Below, piece by piece: positions 55,007-63,934 of a stretch of DNA of 64,000 nt. The stretch is from the NCBI RefSeq assembly GCF_014502795.1, contig NZ_JACVHF010000011.1:61300-125299 (forward strand), given 5' to 3'. The notes beneath the pieces are model-generated. The model made no database searches and had not been told where the DNA came from. It worked only from the letters and a program-made list of their open reading frames with translations. The position numbers and the translations under genes are program-made. Source of the DNA: Heliobacterium chlorum (GTDB taxonomy: Bacteria > Bacillota > Desulfitobacteriia > Heliobacteriales > Heliobacteriaceae). Every line of letters begins with the position of its first letter. Positions within the stretch are counted from its first letter, which is position 1.

Positions 55007-55151
55007 GAAAAACACTCCTCTGTACGTTTTATTTGTCAATGATAGCAGTCTTATTTCTTAGGTTTCTAAATGAATGAGAGCAGCACTCTTCTACGGGGGT
55101 GTAACCTATGTTACACTTTAAAGCAGATATCTCTACGATGAGATAAGGTGT

Positions 55152-55222
55152 TTGTGAATATATTCATTTTCACTCACAGGTTCATTATAGTTGACCTTAT
55201 ACAAAGAATAAAATGCTTATTC
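55152..55222 (-). promoter_or_regulatory. LysR-type motif, -10 and Rex-like box of the IIA gene
   Basis: Minus strand: GAATAAGCATTTTATTC (55206-55222), 13 bp, AACTATAAT (55184-55192). Downstream of the start is a Rex-like operator, TTGTGAATATATTCATTT (55152-55169, consensus TTGTGAAnnnnTTCACAA), which includes the perfect palindrome TGAATATATTCA. The motif also overlaps the lysR promoter region on the plus strand. Confidence 0.65.
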
Positions 55223-55249
55223 AACATAGTTGATATAAAGGGAGAGCAT

Positions 55250-56158
55250 ATGTTTGTTAACACGGAACTGTATCGTACCTTCTATCTAGTGGCAAAGGAA
55301 GGTAGTATTTCAAGAGCCGCGGAGCAATTGTTCATCACACAACCTGCTGTCAGCCGTTCCATCCAACAACTGGAGGAAAGGTGTGGATGTGTACTCTTTT
55401 TCAGAACCCCGAAAGGGGTCAAACTAACGAAAGAAGGGGAACTTCTCTACCCCTATATTGAACAAGCTTTCAATTTCATTTCGTTAGGTGAAAAAACCAT
55501 CTCTGAAGTGAAGGAATTACAAAAAGGTGAGATCACCTTTGGTGCCGGCGATACGATTTGCAAACACTTCCTCCCTCCTCACCTCAAAAATTTTAAACGG
55601 GCTCATCCCGGAATTCGGATTCATGTGACCAACCAGAACAGCCCATCGATCATCAAAATGATCAAAAAGGGTGAACTGGACATCGGATTTATTCATCTTC
55701 CCGTGGTCAATGACCAATACTCTCTGGAGCAAATGGCCGTTTACGAGGTTATGAAGATTCAAGACTGTTTCGTCGTCGGAGAAAAGTATCGACAACTAGC
55801 AGAGACGCCCCGTTCGATCAAGGAGATCCTTCAATATCCACTGATTCTCTTGGAAAAGGCGAGCAGTTCGAGAATCTACTTTGAAAAATATCTTGCTCAA
55901 AACAATCTTTCAATCAAGCCCGAATTCGAACTGAGCGACTTTGAATTGCTCATCCAGTTTGCCTTGATCGACTTCGGCGTCGCTTGCGTCATTAAAAATT
56001 TCATCTCCAAGGAATTGAGAGACTCTTCCCTTTACGAAGTAACACCTTTAGAACCGATACCGCCGAGGTATATCGGCGTAGTTCATCATAAATCGATTCC
56101 GTTACCAGCGGCGGCCAAAGAGTTTTTATCCTTCATTGTACAAAACAAAAATCCATGA
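55250..56158 (+). CDS. LysR family transcriptional regulator
   Basis: 302 aa from ATG 55250 behind AAGGGAGAG; the longer ORF from 55148 runs through the operator region and is rejected. The N-terminal winged helix reads LYRTFYLVAKEGSISRAAEQ LFITQPAVSRSIQQLEER, the standard LysR helix-turn-helix. It is followed by the linker helix and the periplasmic-binding-like effector domain (about 90-300) with GEITFGAGDTICKHFLP and GELDIGFIHLP. It is divergent from the PTS IIA-like gene and upstream of NDH-2. The shared 17-bp dyad found at four nearby promoters is the best candidate for its binding site. Confidence 0.9.
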   Translation: MFVNTELYRTFYLVAKEGSISRAAEQLFITQPAVSRSIQQLEERCGCVLFFRTPKGVKLTKEGELLYPYIEQAFNFISLGEKTISEVKELQKGEITFGAGDTICKHFLPPHLKNFKRAHPGIRIHVTNQNSPSIIKMIKKGELDIGFIHLPVVNDQYSLEQMAVYEVMKIQDCFVVGEKYRQLAETPRSIKEILQYPLILLEKASSSRIYFEKYLAQNNLSIKPEFELSDFELLIQFALIDFGVACVIKNFISKELRDSSLYEVTPLEPIPPRYIGVVHHKSIPLPAAAKEFLSFIVQNKNP

Positions 56159-56185
56159 CCGGACATGTCCGTCATGGATTTTTTC
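56147..56185 (+). terminator. Terminator overlapping the lysR stop
   Basis: AAAATCCATGAC (56147-56158) pairs with GTCATGGATTTT (56171-56182) with an inner CGGACATGTCCG palindrome, followed by TTTT. Confidence 0.8.
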
Positions 56186-56234
56186 TGTCAAGGATTAAAT
56201 CCTATGTATGTCTTTCACTTATACCCACCATGCA

Positions 56235-56273
56235 GAATATGCATTTTATTCATAAACGATCTTCAACTATAAT
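56235..56273 (+). promoter_or_regulatory. LysR-type motif and -10 of the NDH-2 gene
   Basis: GAATATGCATTTTATTC (56235-56251), 13 bp, AACTATAAT (56265-56273). Spacing is the same as at the IIA and alcohol dehydrogenase promoters. A TTGTGAA Rex half-site lies in the leader (56349-56355) but its second half is poor. Confidence 0.65.
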
Positions 56274-56390
56274 CATACCATAGACAAAAGGCAGGCGATG
56301 TTGACCAAACCTTCTACAGCGTCAATATGGCCTTTTCTTAAACCCGAGTTGTGAAATTCTTAATTAATCGTTTATGTGGAGGGAACAGTC

Positions 56391-57650
56391 ATGGAAGCTA
56401 GAAAGCCTCGTATTGTCGTATTAGGTGCCGGTTATGCCGGAATCTTAACGACCCGACGCCTGCAAAATCTTCTCTCGAACGACGAGGCTGAGATTGTTCT
56501 CGTCAATAAACACAATTATCACTACCTGACCACATGGCTGCACGAAGTGGCTGCCGGAACGGGTGATGAGGATCGTATCACCATTCAGATTCAGGATGTT
56601 ATCGATACGAACCGGGTTCATTTCATAAAAGACACAGTGCTGGAAGTTCGAAAAGAGGAGCGTAGCGTAATTCTTAGCCATGGGGAACCGCTCACCTATG
56701 ATTACCTGGTCGTCGCCCTTGGATTTGAACCGGCTACCTTCGGAATTCCCGGGATCATGAAGCATGCTTTAACCATCCGCAGCATGAACAGTGCTCGAAA
56801 GATTCGCCGTAAGATTGAATCCCTTTTCGCCAACTTTGCTAATCGTAACGATGAGCAGGAAAAACTGACCTTCATCGTTGGCGGCGCTGGCTTTACCGGT
56901 ATCGAGTTTGCCGCCGAATTGGCAGAACGGATCCCATCTCTTTGTGAGCAGTACGCTATCGATCCCCACCGCGTTCAACTGCTCAACGTAGAAGCGGCTC
57001 CTGGGATTTTAGCAGGATTTGATCCTGACTTAGCCGATTACTCGAAACAGGCTTTAGAACGATTAGGTGTTGAATTCCGCCTTTCCACGAGGATTAAATC
57101 AGTGGACCCTCAAGGAGTGACCTTGCTTACTGAAGCGGGCGAAGAAAGAATTGAGTCAGCTACAGTCATCTGGACCGGTGGTGTACAGGGAAACAGCGTT
57201 GTCTGCGGTAGTGCCTTTGAAGCGCCGCGAGGAAGAATTCCCGCTGGAGACGATCTGCGTATTCCCGGTTATGATAATGTCTTTGTTTTAGGTGACTGCT
57301 CTGCTTTTCTGGACAAGCGCACAGGCCGGCCCTATCCCCCGACGGCACAACTTGCCATCTTGCAGTCTGACGTTTGCGCCCAAAACATTGCAACCCTTAT
57401 GCGCGGAGGCCAGGAGTTAAAGAGCTTTGTTCCCTTTATGAAAGGGGCTGTCGCTTCCCTGGGTGCCCACGACGCTGTCGGTAAGGTCTTTGGGATAAAA
57501 GTACGCGGTACGATGGCCATGTTCATGAAAGCCATCATCGATATTCGCTATATGCTCATGTTAGGCAGCCCCAAACTCATTTTTGGCAAAGGCAAGCTTT
57601 CTACTTATGTTATACCGACGACTTATACCCAGATTACAGGTAGCAAGTAA
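56391..57650 (+). CDS. ndh: Type II NADH:quinone oxidoreductase (NDH-2)
   Basis: 419 aa from ATG 56391, set by GGAGGGAAC. Two-dinucleotide-binding-domain flavoprotein: FAD-binding IVVLGAGYAGILTTRRL (about 7-23), NADH-binding FIVGGAGFTGIEFAAELAE (about 163-181) and FAD-contacting NVFVLGDCSAF. It has AQLAILQSDVCAQNI, seen in NDH-2s, and a C-terminal amphipathic membrane anchor (TMAMFMKAIIDIRYMLMLG). It transfers electrons from NADH to menaquinone without proton pumping. It sits behind the shared LysR-type motif, in line with NADH-balance regulation together with the neighbouring alcohol dehydrogenase. Confidence 0.88.
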   Translation: MEARKPRIVVLGAGYAGILTTRRLQNLLSNDEAEIVLVNKHNYHYLTTWLHEVAAGTGDEDRITIQIQDVIDTNRVHFIKDTVLEVRKEERSVILSHGEPLTYDYLVVALGFEPATFGIPGIMKHALTIRSMNSARKIRRKIESLFANFANRNDEQEKLTFIVGGAGFTGIEFAAELAERIPSLCEQYAIDPHRVQLLNVEAAPGILAGFDPDLADYSKQALERLGVEFRLSTRIKSVDPQGVTLLTEAGEERIESATVIWTGGVQGNSVVCGSAFEAPRGRIPAGDDLRIPGYDNVFVLGDCSAFLDKRTGRPYPPTAQLAILQSDVCAQNIATLMRGGQELKSFVPFMKGAVASLGAHDAVGKVFGIKVRGTMAMFMKAIIDIRYMLMLGSPKLIFGKGKLSTYVIPTTYTQITGSK

Positions 57651-57749
57651 ATCTAACATAATCGTAAGAAAGAAGATATGACCATGAAAACAAAAGACCT
57701 TGTCTGTGCATAATTCTAATATCGAGTTACCCTATGCGGAATAAAAATA

Positions 57750-57806
57750 AAGGCCCGAAAAGCTTGACCCACGCCCCTGTGGAGGTCTAGCTTTTCGGGC
57801 CTTTTA
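57750..57806. terminator. Bidirectional terminator
   Basis: AAGGCCCGAAAAGCT (57750-57764) pairs perfectly with 57789-57803 across a 24-base loop. T-runs occur on both strands between the convergent ndh and adh genes. Confidence 0.85.
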
Positions 57807-57882
57807 ACTTGTAATGATGCTTAGTCTACGCTTAGATTCAGGGATAGTACTTTGTCTCCATATGGAAGAGCTTTCTATTGAG

Positions 57883-59025
57883 TTAACCCTCATACAGCGA
57901 CGTGATAATTTTAACGATTTCCTCTTTATTGGGCTTTCGCGGGTTCGTATCTGTACACTTATCGGCAAGGGCGGCATCGGCCAAGGCATCAACCTTTTGT
58001 AAGAAATCGCCTCTGTTGATACCAAGGTCTTTCATGGTCATCGGCGTATTCGTTTCCGTCAAAAGAATTTGTACGGCACAGATCAAATTGAGAACGCCTT
58101 CCCGAACGGTACGGGCCGGAAGACCGAGAACTTTGGCCAGTTCAGCGTATCTAGCCGCTGTCACCGTCTCATTTTCGCTTTCCAAGCCGGCATTGTAGGC
58201 GAGAACATGAGGCAACAATATGGCGTTCGCCCGGCCGTGGGGAATATGGAAAACGCCTCCTATAGCGTGAGCGATACTATGATTGATTCCCAGCATGGCG
58301 TTATTAAATGCCATCCCGGCCAAACAGGAGGCGTTGTGAAGTCTCTCCCTCGCTTCGATATCGTTGCCGTTTTTATAGGCTCTCACGATATATGCAAAAA
58401 CCAATTTCACCGCTTTTTCAGCCATAGCGTCGGAGTAATCGGAAGCTTTTTTCGATACGTAGGCCTCGAAGGCATGGGTCAGCACGTCCATAGCTGTATC
58501 TGCGGTGATTTGCGGCGGTACCGTCTTTACCAAGTCGGCATCGATAATCGCCACATCGGGTAACATATCTATATGAACCAAAGGAACCTTTTGGTTATTA
58601 ACGGTAATTACGGAGAAAGACGTAACCTCAGATCCGGTTCCACTGGTCGTCGGAATGGCGATGAACTGCGGTCTTTTATAGGGAACACCGCTTTTTTTCG
58701 ATAGATCTTGCGTAAACATCAAGATGGCTTTCGCCGCATCGATGGTAGAACCACCGCCCAAAGCGATTATGATGTCCGGGGCCGCTTTGAGCATCTGCTC
58801 CACGCCTAGGGAGACCGTTTCGATCGGCGGATCAGGCTTTATGTCCGAAAACAGGGTATATTCAATCTCATTGCCCTCTAAGAGTTCGAGGATTTTAGCG
58901 GCAAATCCCGCCTTGATCATAAAAGGATCGGTAATGACAAAAGCTTTCCCTTTTTTCAAGGTCGACAGGTATTTGATTGAACCGGCTTCAAATACCACTT
59001 TCGGTTTCATATTAAATTTTTTCAT
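57883..59025 (-). CDS. Iron-containing alcohol dehydrogenase (PduQ/EutG-like)
   Basis: 380 aa, ATG behind AAGGGGAGTATG. Group III Fe-ADH: NAD-binding IALGGGSTIDAAKAI (about 92-106), PTTSGTGSEVTSFSVI, and metal-binding TAMDVLTHAFEAYVSKKASD and GINHSIAHAIGGVFHIPHGR with the conserved Asp and three His ligands. The best resemblance is to 1-propanol/ethanol dehydrogenases (PduQ, EutG), which re-oxidise NADH by reducing aldehydes. No microcompartment genes are nearby. The promoter has the 17-bp motif plus a Rex-like box, consistent with induction at high NADH. Confidence 0.88.
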   Translation of the reverse strand: MKKFNMKPKVVFEAGSIKYLSTLKKGKAFVITDPFMIKAGFAAKILELLEGNEIEYTLFSDIKPDPPIETVSLGVEQMLKAAPDIIIALGGGSTIDAAKAILMFTQDLSKKSGVPYKRPQFIAIPTTSGTGSEVTSFSVITVNNQKVPLVHIDMLPDVAIIDADLVKTVPPQITADTAMDVLTHAFEAYVSKKASDYSDAMAEKAVKLVFAYIVRAYKNGNDIEARERLHNASCLAGMAFNNAMLGINHSIAHAIGGVFHIPHGRANAILLPHVLAYNAGLESENETVTAARYAELAKVLGLPARTVREGVLNLICAVQILLTETNTPMTMKDLGINRGDFLQKVDALADAALADKCTDTNPRKPNKEEIVKIITSLYEG

Positions 59026-59162
59026 ACATACTCCCCTTGCACTTCATTCATTCTTACCTTTGCTTTTACGAGTCAAAGTTGTCCTATTCAGCATATTTTT
59101 GTGGTATAATACATCTCAATACTGTAGTGCAATTATCACTTCCTTGTCTTTATAGCACTATT

Positions 59163-59231
59163 TTGCGAATAATCTCACTTTCACTTACGAGCATTATACG
59201 GGGTTGTTAGCTATAAATACAATGCATTTTT
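59163..59231 (-). promoter_or_regulatory. LysR-type motif, -10 and Rex-like box of the adh gene
   Basis: Minus strand: AAAAATGCATTGTATTT (59215-59231), 13 bp, CCGTATAAT (59193-59201). A Rex-like box follows, TTGCGAATAATCTCACTT on the plus strand (59163-59180), 12 bp past the -10. The two elements have the same order and nearly the same spacing as at the IIA promoter. The rest of the 59026-59468 gap holds the adh leader and the terminator below. Confidence 0.6.
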
Positions 59232-59361
59232 TTTATGACAGATATGATCTATAGTAATAGATACGCCACGATTTTTTACCGTTTTTTGGTTGACTGTCCA
59301 TCTGACAACCAATTTTACTCCCTATACTTAAAATTTGCTTACAAAATTGAGAACTCTATAA

Positions 59362-59402
59362 AACCCGGGATACTTGCTACAAAAGTATCACCGGGCTTTT
59401 TA
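59362..59402. terminator. Terminator of the chemoreceptor gene
   Basis: CCCGG-GATACTT pairs with AAGTATC-ACCGGG across GCTACAAA, with T4-T5 on both sides. It lies just beyond the stop of the minus-strand chemoreceptor. Confidence 0.7.
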
Positions 59403-59468
59403 AGCTAAAGAGGTAAATCTACTTATATTGATTTTGATCATTTGTGGTTTAAGATTTCTATTTTACTT

Positions 59469-61166
59469 TTAGTATTTAAACTGCCCCATGAGTCGCTGTA
59501 AGTCCATTCCCATCTCGGCCAAGGTGTTTGTCATCGTTGAAACTTGCTCGATATTAGCGGTAAGTTCTTCTGTCGATGACGCTACCTCTTGCGAGCCGGC
59601 GGACGTTTCCTGTGTAACGGCGGCGATTTGCCGCATTGCATCATTTAAAACGTTCACCGCATTCTGTACTTCTTTACTTTTTTCTCCGACGTTCATGACT
59701 TTTAGAACCATATCGTCGGTACTCTGATTGATATCCGAAAAGACTCGATGTAGCTGTTGGACACTTTTTTCTTGTTTTTCCACGATGACTTCGGAATTGT
59801 GTACTTGTTTATCTACATCTTCTACACTTTTTATGATATCACCGATGAGTTCTGTGATCTCCTGGGCGGACCGCAGCGATTCCTCGGCCAGCTTACGGAC
59901 TTCATCCGCTACCACGGAAAAACCTCGACCATATTCACCGGCTCGGGCGGCTTCGATGGCAGCATTCAGTGCCAAGAGATTCGTTTGACTGGCGATCCCT
60001 GTTATCGTTTGCACAATCGTATGAATGGCTTCGGTCTTATGGACCAGATCACGAATGGCTACGGAGACATTTCTTGATGTGTCGCTGTTTTGACCGACCA
60101 TCTCCCGTTGTTGATCCACGGCGCTTTGCCCCGATTGTAATACCAGAGCTACCGTTCGCGACTCTTGGGTCGTCGTCTTCTCTATGATCTCAGATGTATC
60201 GTTACTCATATGGTTGACGTTCTGCAATAACTCAACGGAAGATGACACTGATTCTACCACTTGCTGATTCCCTTTGGCGATTTCGCTAATCGTAATCGCC
60301 ACTTGTTCTGCCGCACAGGTGATCTCTGAAGTAACCGTATTTAATTCATTGGCTCCCGAAGATACTTTTTCCGCGACGTTCGCCACATCAGATACTAATG
60401 TGCGTAGTTTTGTGATCAGTTTATTGATTCCGTTGCCTAATTGGCCGATTTCATCCTTTGAACGGACATCTACTTGTTGAGTAAGGTCTCCGCCTCGTTC
60501 ACTAATTTCCTCAACTTTATTTATCAGTGCACCTACGGGAATAACTACAGAACGGATTACAAAGGAAGCAATCGCGATCCCGACGATCGCTGCAATCAGC
60601 GAAAAGATCCATGAAGCCGATATAATTTTTTTAGATTCCGTTAGGTTCTTTTGATGGAGTTCTTGTCCGACTCTTACATTTATGTATTTCAACTGTTGAA
60701 TGGCATCTTCTGCTTTATCATAGTCTGCGGTAACTTTAGAGGAGTTTTCTTTGGCAGCCCTAAGGTCGCCTTTCAATGCCAGGTCAAATGTTCGATGGAA
60801 CCCATCTCTGTACTTTCCCCAAGCGTCATCCCAGGTTTGTATGGCTTTTTTCTCTTCATCGACGAAATAGGTTGACCGGTACTTGTCCATAAACACGTTA
60901 ATTTCCTGCTCAAGTGCGGCTGCTTCGCTCGCATACTTGGAACGGTTTGGATCGTCTTCCCTGACGGACATTAAGGCGCTTATTCGGATTTTCTGTAATC
61001 GATGATTGACCGTGGTAAGATCAACGACGGGAATAAAGCGGTCTTCAAAAAACTCATTGGATTGATCTGCGATGAGGCGGGTAGCATTGACGGATAAAAA
61101 CCCTAAGATACACGTGAATAAAATTAAGAGTCCGAAGGATAAGGAAAGCCGGGTTTTAAATGTCAT
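59469..61166 (-). CDS. Methyl-accepting chemotaxis protein (4HB sensor, HAMP, MCP signal)
   Basis: 565 aa, ATG behind GAGAGGGGG. TM1 (about 7-28), a four-helix-bundle 4HB_MCP sensor (about 30-180; [20 protein letters not shown]), TM2 (about 185-207) and HAMP (about 208-262; [20 protein letters not shown]). The long cytoplasmic hairpin has its conserved tip, [20 protein letters not shown] with [20 protein letters not shown]. It detects small ligands outside the cell and feeds CheA/CheW. No che genes are present in the window. Confidence 0.92.
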   Translation of the reverse strand: MTFKTRLSLSFGLLILFTCILGFLSVNATRLIADQSNEFFEDRFIPVVDLTTVNHRLQKIRISALMSVREDDPNRSKYASEAAALEQEINVFMDKYRSTYFVDEEKKAIQTWDDAWGKYRDGFHRTFDLALKGDLRAAKENSSKVTADYDKAEDAIQQLKYINVRVGQELHQKNLTESKKIISASWIFSLIAAIVGIAIASFVIRSVVIPVGALINKVEEISERGGDLTQQVDVRSKDEIGQLGNGINKLITKLRTLVSDVANVAEKVSSGANELNTVTSEITCAAEQVAITISEIAKGNQQVVESVSSSVELLQNVNHMSNDTSEIIEKTTTQESRTVALVLQSGQSAVDQQREMVGQNSDTSRNVSVAIRDLVHKTEAIHTIVQTITGIASQTNLLALNAAIEAARAGEYGRGFSVVADEVRKLAEESLRSAQEITELIGDIIKSVEDVDKQVHNSEVIVEKQEKSVQQLHRVFSDINQSTDDMVLKVMNVGEKSKEVQNAVNVLNDAMRQIAAVTQETSAGSQEVASSTEELTANIEQVSTMTNTLAEMGMDLQRLMGQFKY

Positions 61167-61497
61167 ATAGTATTCCCCCTCTCTTTAAAATAAGAATAAC
61201 CTCACAATCACTACTCGGTAAAGAGTCTTTGTGTAAAGTTTTTTAGAAAATTTATAAAAAAGAATAGCAGCCATCCCAAATCTGGGGGGGGAACACCTCA
61301 CGATGCTTGTGCTTTTTAACAAAAGGGGTCAAGTCGAACGTAGACCATTACAGGGGTTCAGGTGGGATATGGGGTTTGGAACAAATTGTTTTTTAGGGGC
61401 AGATTAAGCTCCACTTTGGTGTTATGTAGTTTGTAAATGAAGGAGATATTAAGCGGACATGATATAGTCAAAGAACATTAAAAAAGGCGTAGATTTA
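61167..61497. other. Gene-free stretch upstream of two divergent genes
   Basis: About 330 bases, AT-rich, with a G8 run near 61284-61291. No ribosome-site-supported ORF, riboswitch core or clear terminator was recognised. It should contain the promoters of the chemoreceptor (minus) and the deacetylase (plus). Confidence 0.4.
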
Positions 61498-62292
61498 ATG
61501 ATTAAGAATACTCGGACTATAACGCTTATCCTTATTCCGACGATCATAATATCTTCCTGCGTAAAAAATCCCTTCAAACGGTTAACTGATCCCGGTTCCG
61601 ATACGACGATCCCCGTTAGAGAATTACAAGACTACAATATTAATCCTGAACAGGCGAAATCATTACAAGAAGAATATCAAGGCACCTTATTCTATAAAGG
61701 AGTCTCCGATAAAAGGTATGTTGCATTAACATTTGACGATGGGCCCGATAATTTCTACACCCCGCGAATTCTCGATATTCTTCGCGAAAAAGGAGTAAAA
61801 GCTACATTCTTTATTGTCGGTAAACAGGCGAATACATTTCCGGAGGTATTGCGACAGATCGCACAGGAAGGTCATGCAATCGGTAATCACACTTGGGATC
61901 ATCCAAAACTAACTAATTTATCCACAGTCGAGGCTGTGAACGAAATTCAATTAACAGAGAATGAGATACACCGTATCACAGGACTGAAGACCAAGTTATT
62001 TCGGACACCCTATGGTTCTATAAATGGAACCATAATAACGGAACTTCAAAACTTGGGTTATAAAGTCATTGAGTGGTCAATATACAGTCGTGACCTTAAA
62101 GGAAAAACCAAGCATCAAATACTAGATGTAGTGAACAAAGAGGTTACACCGGGAAGTATTATTTTACAACATTGTAAGGCCACCATTCCCGGGCAATTGA
62201 ACGCAGCGGTTGAAGCACTACCCGAAATGATTGATTTATTACGTTCGCAGGGATATGAGTTCGTAACAGTTGATACCATTATTCAAAAATAA
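61498..62292 (+). CDS. Polysaccharide deacetylase lipoprotein
   Basis: 264 aa, ATG behind AAAAAGGCG. The signal peptide ends at IISSC, an acceptable lipobox, so it is probably a membrane-anchored lipoprotein. NodB domain (about 70-262): motif 1 ALTFDDGPDNFYTPRIL (catalytic Asp pair), KATFFIVGKQA, motif 2 GNHTWDHPKLTNLS (His-x3-His zinc site), motif 3 LFRTPYGSING and the C-terminal ILQHCK. It removes N-acetyl groups from peptidoglycan or another surface glycan. The coding sequence is more AT-rich than its neighbours, which may indicate acquisition. It differs from the PdaA-type protein at 30942 in motif 1. Confidence 0.87.
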   Translation: MIKNTRTITLILIPTIIISSCVKNPFKRLTDPGSDTTIPVRELQDYNINPEQAKSLQEEYQGTLFYKGVSDKRYVALTFDDGPDNFYTPRILDILREKGVKATFFIVGKQANTFPEVLRQIAQEGHAIGNHTWDHPKLTNLSTVEAVNEIQLTENEIHRITGLKTKLFRTPYGSINGTIITELQNLGYKVIEWSIYSRDLKGKTKHQILDVVNKEVTPGSIILQHCKATIPGQLNAAVEALPEMIDLLRSQGYEFVTVDTIIQK

Positions 62293-62385
62293 ATTTCGGG
62301 GTTATTACTCTGTTGACAAAAATCATAGTAAGTATGATACGAATAAGTTCCATATGCTGTTACTATGAGGGCTTAGCTAAAGATT

Positions 62386-62428
62386 AAAAAGCGTCATGGC
62401 AGTTAAAGAAGCCAGACGCTCTTTTTTA
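62386..62428 (+). terminator. Terminator after the deacetylase
   Basis: AGCGTC-A-TGGC pairs with GCCA-GACGCT, followed by CTTTTTT. It also lies next to the end of the minus-strand gene at 62431. Confidence 0.7.
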
Positions 62429-62430
62429 TA

Positions 62431-62667
62431 TCAATAAAAACGTTCGTTAATCTCCCACGACTCGACAATTTGCCGGGCAGTATACTGATCATACCCTCTA
62501 CCGATTAAATAGGCTATAGCAACCGCTTCCCTCATAGCGTGAGGAACAGATACCATTTGTGCTTCCCTTAGCCCGTATTCAACTACGGGTTCAACAGTCC
62601 GTAAAGTTTCTTGTTTTAGAGGAGAAACATATTGGCACGGGGAACAATAGGGATATCGATGAGGCAT
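62431..62667 (-). CDS. Small hypothetical protein
   Basis: 78 aa from ATG 62667, selected by GAAGGAGTG eight bases upstream; the longer ORF to 62724 includes that site. It begins MPHRYPYCSPCQYVSPL with a CxxC pair, then has a helical part (TVEPVVEYGLREAQMVSVP; MREAVAIAYLIGRGYDQYTA) ending QIVESWEINERFY. No membrane helix. The CxxC and compact length would suit a small metal-binding or spore-associated protein, but no family is recognised. Confidence 0.55.
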   Translation of the reverse strand: MPHRYPYCSPCQYVSPLKQETLRTVEPVVEYGLREAQMVSVPHAMREAVAIAYLIGRGYDQYTARQIVESWEINERFY

Positions 62668-63096
62668 TAGATACACTCCTTCAAACGGATTTTTTCCATT
62701 TAAACGTATGAGTGAGGAAATCAAAGGGTTACAGTTCGGTTCGCTGTTGGAAACAGTATTAAGGCCTTCACTCTATCCGCTCTTTAATCCGATAACGCAG
62801 TTGATGACACAACGTTGAAGGTTCACTTAATAAATTGGAAAACGTAGACAATTTCTCACAAGTACAAACTGCTTCTAATTGAGGAGTGATCTGCTACAAT
62901 ATGTACTATCCAAGAAAGTACCGATAAAATAGCAGAAGCCACAACAAAACTTGTAGATTAACAGGTTCAAAATTATTGGACACATCGGAGTATCGATGTG
63001 AGAATTTCCGGTACCCTCAGCCATTAATCAAAAATGGTTCGTGGGTCTTTTTAGTTTGGGGTACCTACACTCTTACTGGTATCTGCAGGGGGCTCG
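62668..63096. other. Gene-free AT-rich stretch with one plus-strand terminator-like hairpin
   Basis: No supported gene. Only short open stubs are seen, for example about 23 codons ending at the TAA near 62960 without a start codon. A terminator-like structure on the plus strand (ACCC and AGCCAT at 63012-63024 pairing with ATGGTT and GGGT at 63034-63046, then CTTTTTAG) implies a plus-strand transcript here, either a small RNA or the end of a decayed gene. Confidence 0.35.
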
Positions 63097-63131
63097 TCAA
63101 AAAGAAAACAGCCCTGGTAGGTACCAGGACC
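63097..63131 (-). terminator. Terminator of arsC
   Basis: CCTGGTA (63113-63119) pairs with TACCAGG (63122-63128), extended by partial pairing. The minus strand then reads TGTTTTCTTTTTG. Confidence 0.7.
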
Positions 63132-63145
63132 GTCTAAATGGAAAA

Positions 63146-63559
63146 CTAAAGTTCACTCACCAATTTCTGAATCCGGAAAGCAATCTCATCCCTTACTTCA
63201 CGGAATTTTGACATCACTTCTTCTTTACTTCCCGTAGCCCGGGCCGGATCTTGTAGCCCCCAATGGACATGCTGACATCCAGCAGGTAATATGGGACATT
63301 TATCTTTCGCGTCACCACAAAGTGTGATGACCAAGTCGGTTCCGTTAAGCATTTCTTTTGTGAGAACATCGGAAGTTTGTTTGGAAATATCTATTCCAGC
63401 TTCAGACATTACTTGAACAGCACGAGGATTCAAGCCATGGGCTTCTATCCCCGCACTATAAACGTCAAAGATACCTGGTCCCAATCTTTTTGCAAAGCCT
63501 TCTGCCATTTGACTGCGACAAGAATTTCCGGTACATAAAAACAAAATCTTTTTCTTCAT
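63146..63559 (-). CDS. arsC: Arsenate reductase, thioredoxin-coupled ArsC (LMW-PTP fold)
   Basis: 137 aa from ATG 63559, set by GAGGGG; the longer ORF to 63574 is unsupported. P-loop [13 protein letters not shown] (C9, C14, R15) and the redox pair C81/C88 in [12 protein letters not shown] are the three catalytic cysteines of the Staphylococcus pI258/Bacillus type, plus the DPA acid motif in [10 protein letters not shown]. It reduces arsenate to arsenite with thioredoxin. It stands alone here: no arsR, arsB/acr3 or arsenite pump is visible within the window. Confidence 0.93.
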   Translation of the reverse strand: MKKKILFLCTGNSCRSQMAEGFAKRLGPGIFDVYSAGIEAHGLNPRAVQVMSEAGIDISKQTSDVLTKEMLNGTDLVITLCGDAKDKCPILPAGCQHVHWGLQDPARATGSKEEVMSKFREVRDEIAFRIQKLVSEL

Positions 63560-63699
63560 ATATTTTCCCCTCATCGCCGTGAGCGTAATTGTTTTTCGGG
63601 AACTTGTTTGCCCTGCTAAGCGGTACGTTTTTTCAGAGATTTTTAAGTCACCTCGACTAGAATACGGAAAGAGTAAATTACTAAAACGAGGTGAACTAC

Positions 63700-63777
63700 A
63701 TGAAAAACTCTCTAATCATCAATATCGGTGGATTTGTTTTTAGCGTTTTGATTGCAATAGGTATCACATCGTTCTAA
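63700..63777 (+). CDS. 25-residue single-helix membrane peptide
   Basis: ATG 63700 behind CGAGGTG. The peptide [20 protein letters not shown] plus GITSF is a single hydrophobic helix with a one-lysine cytosolic end. Such peptides can be membrane-complex subunits (CydX/KdpF type) or type I toxins. It is divergent from arsC with 140 bp between them. The size makes the call tentative, but the ribosome site is good. Confidence 0.4.
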   Translation: MKNSLIINIGGFVFSVLIAIGITSF

Positions 63778-63934
63778 GATGTTAATCCAAAGTTGAACAC
63801 AAACCCCCGTAGGTGTTTAACGCTGCGAAAAGAAACTCAGCTTTTCCAATAACACGGGGCAAACGAATTGCACTCCTACTTTTCACTCGAACCCAAACTA
63901 CTCATATATAAAATGGGGTTAGACTAGTGCCCCA

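Noticed and set aside
61167..61400. c-di-GMP riboswitch upstream of the chemoreceptor
   Set aside because: Such elements often precede chemoreceptor genes in Clostridia, but no GEMM core could be found on the minus strand.
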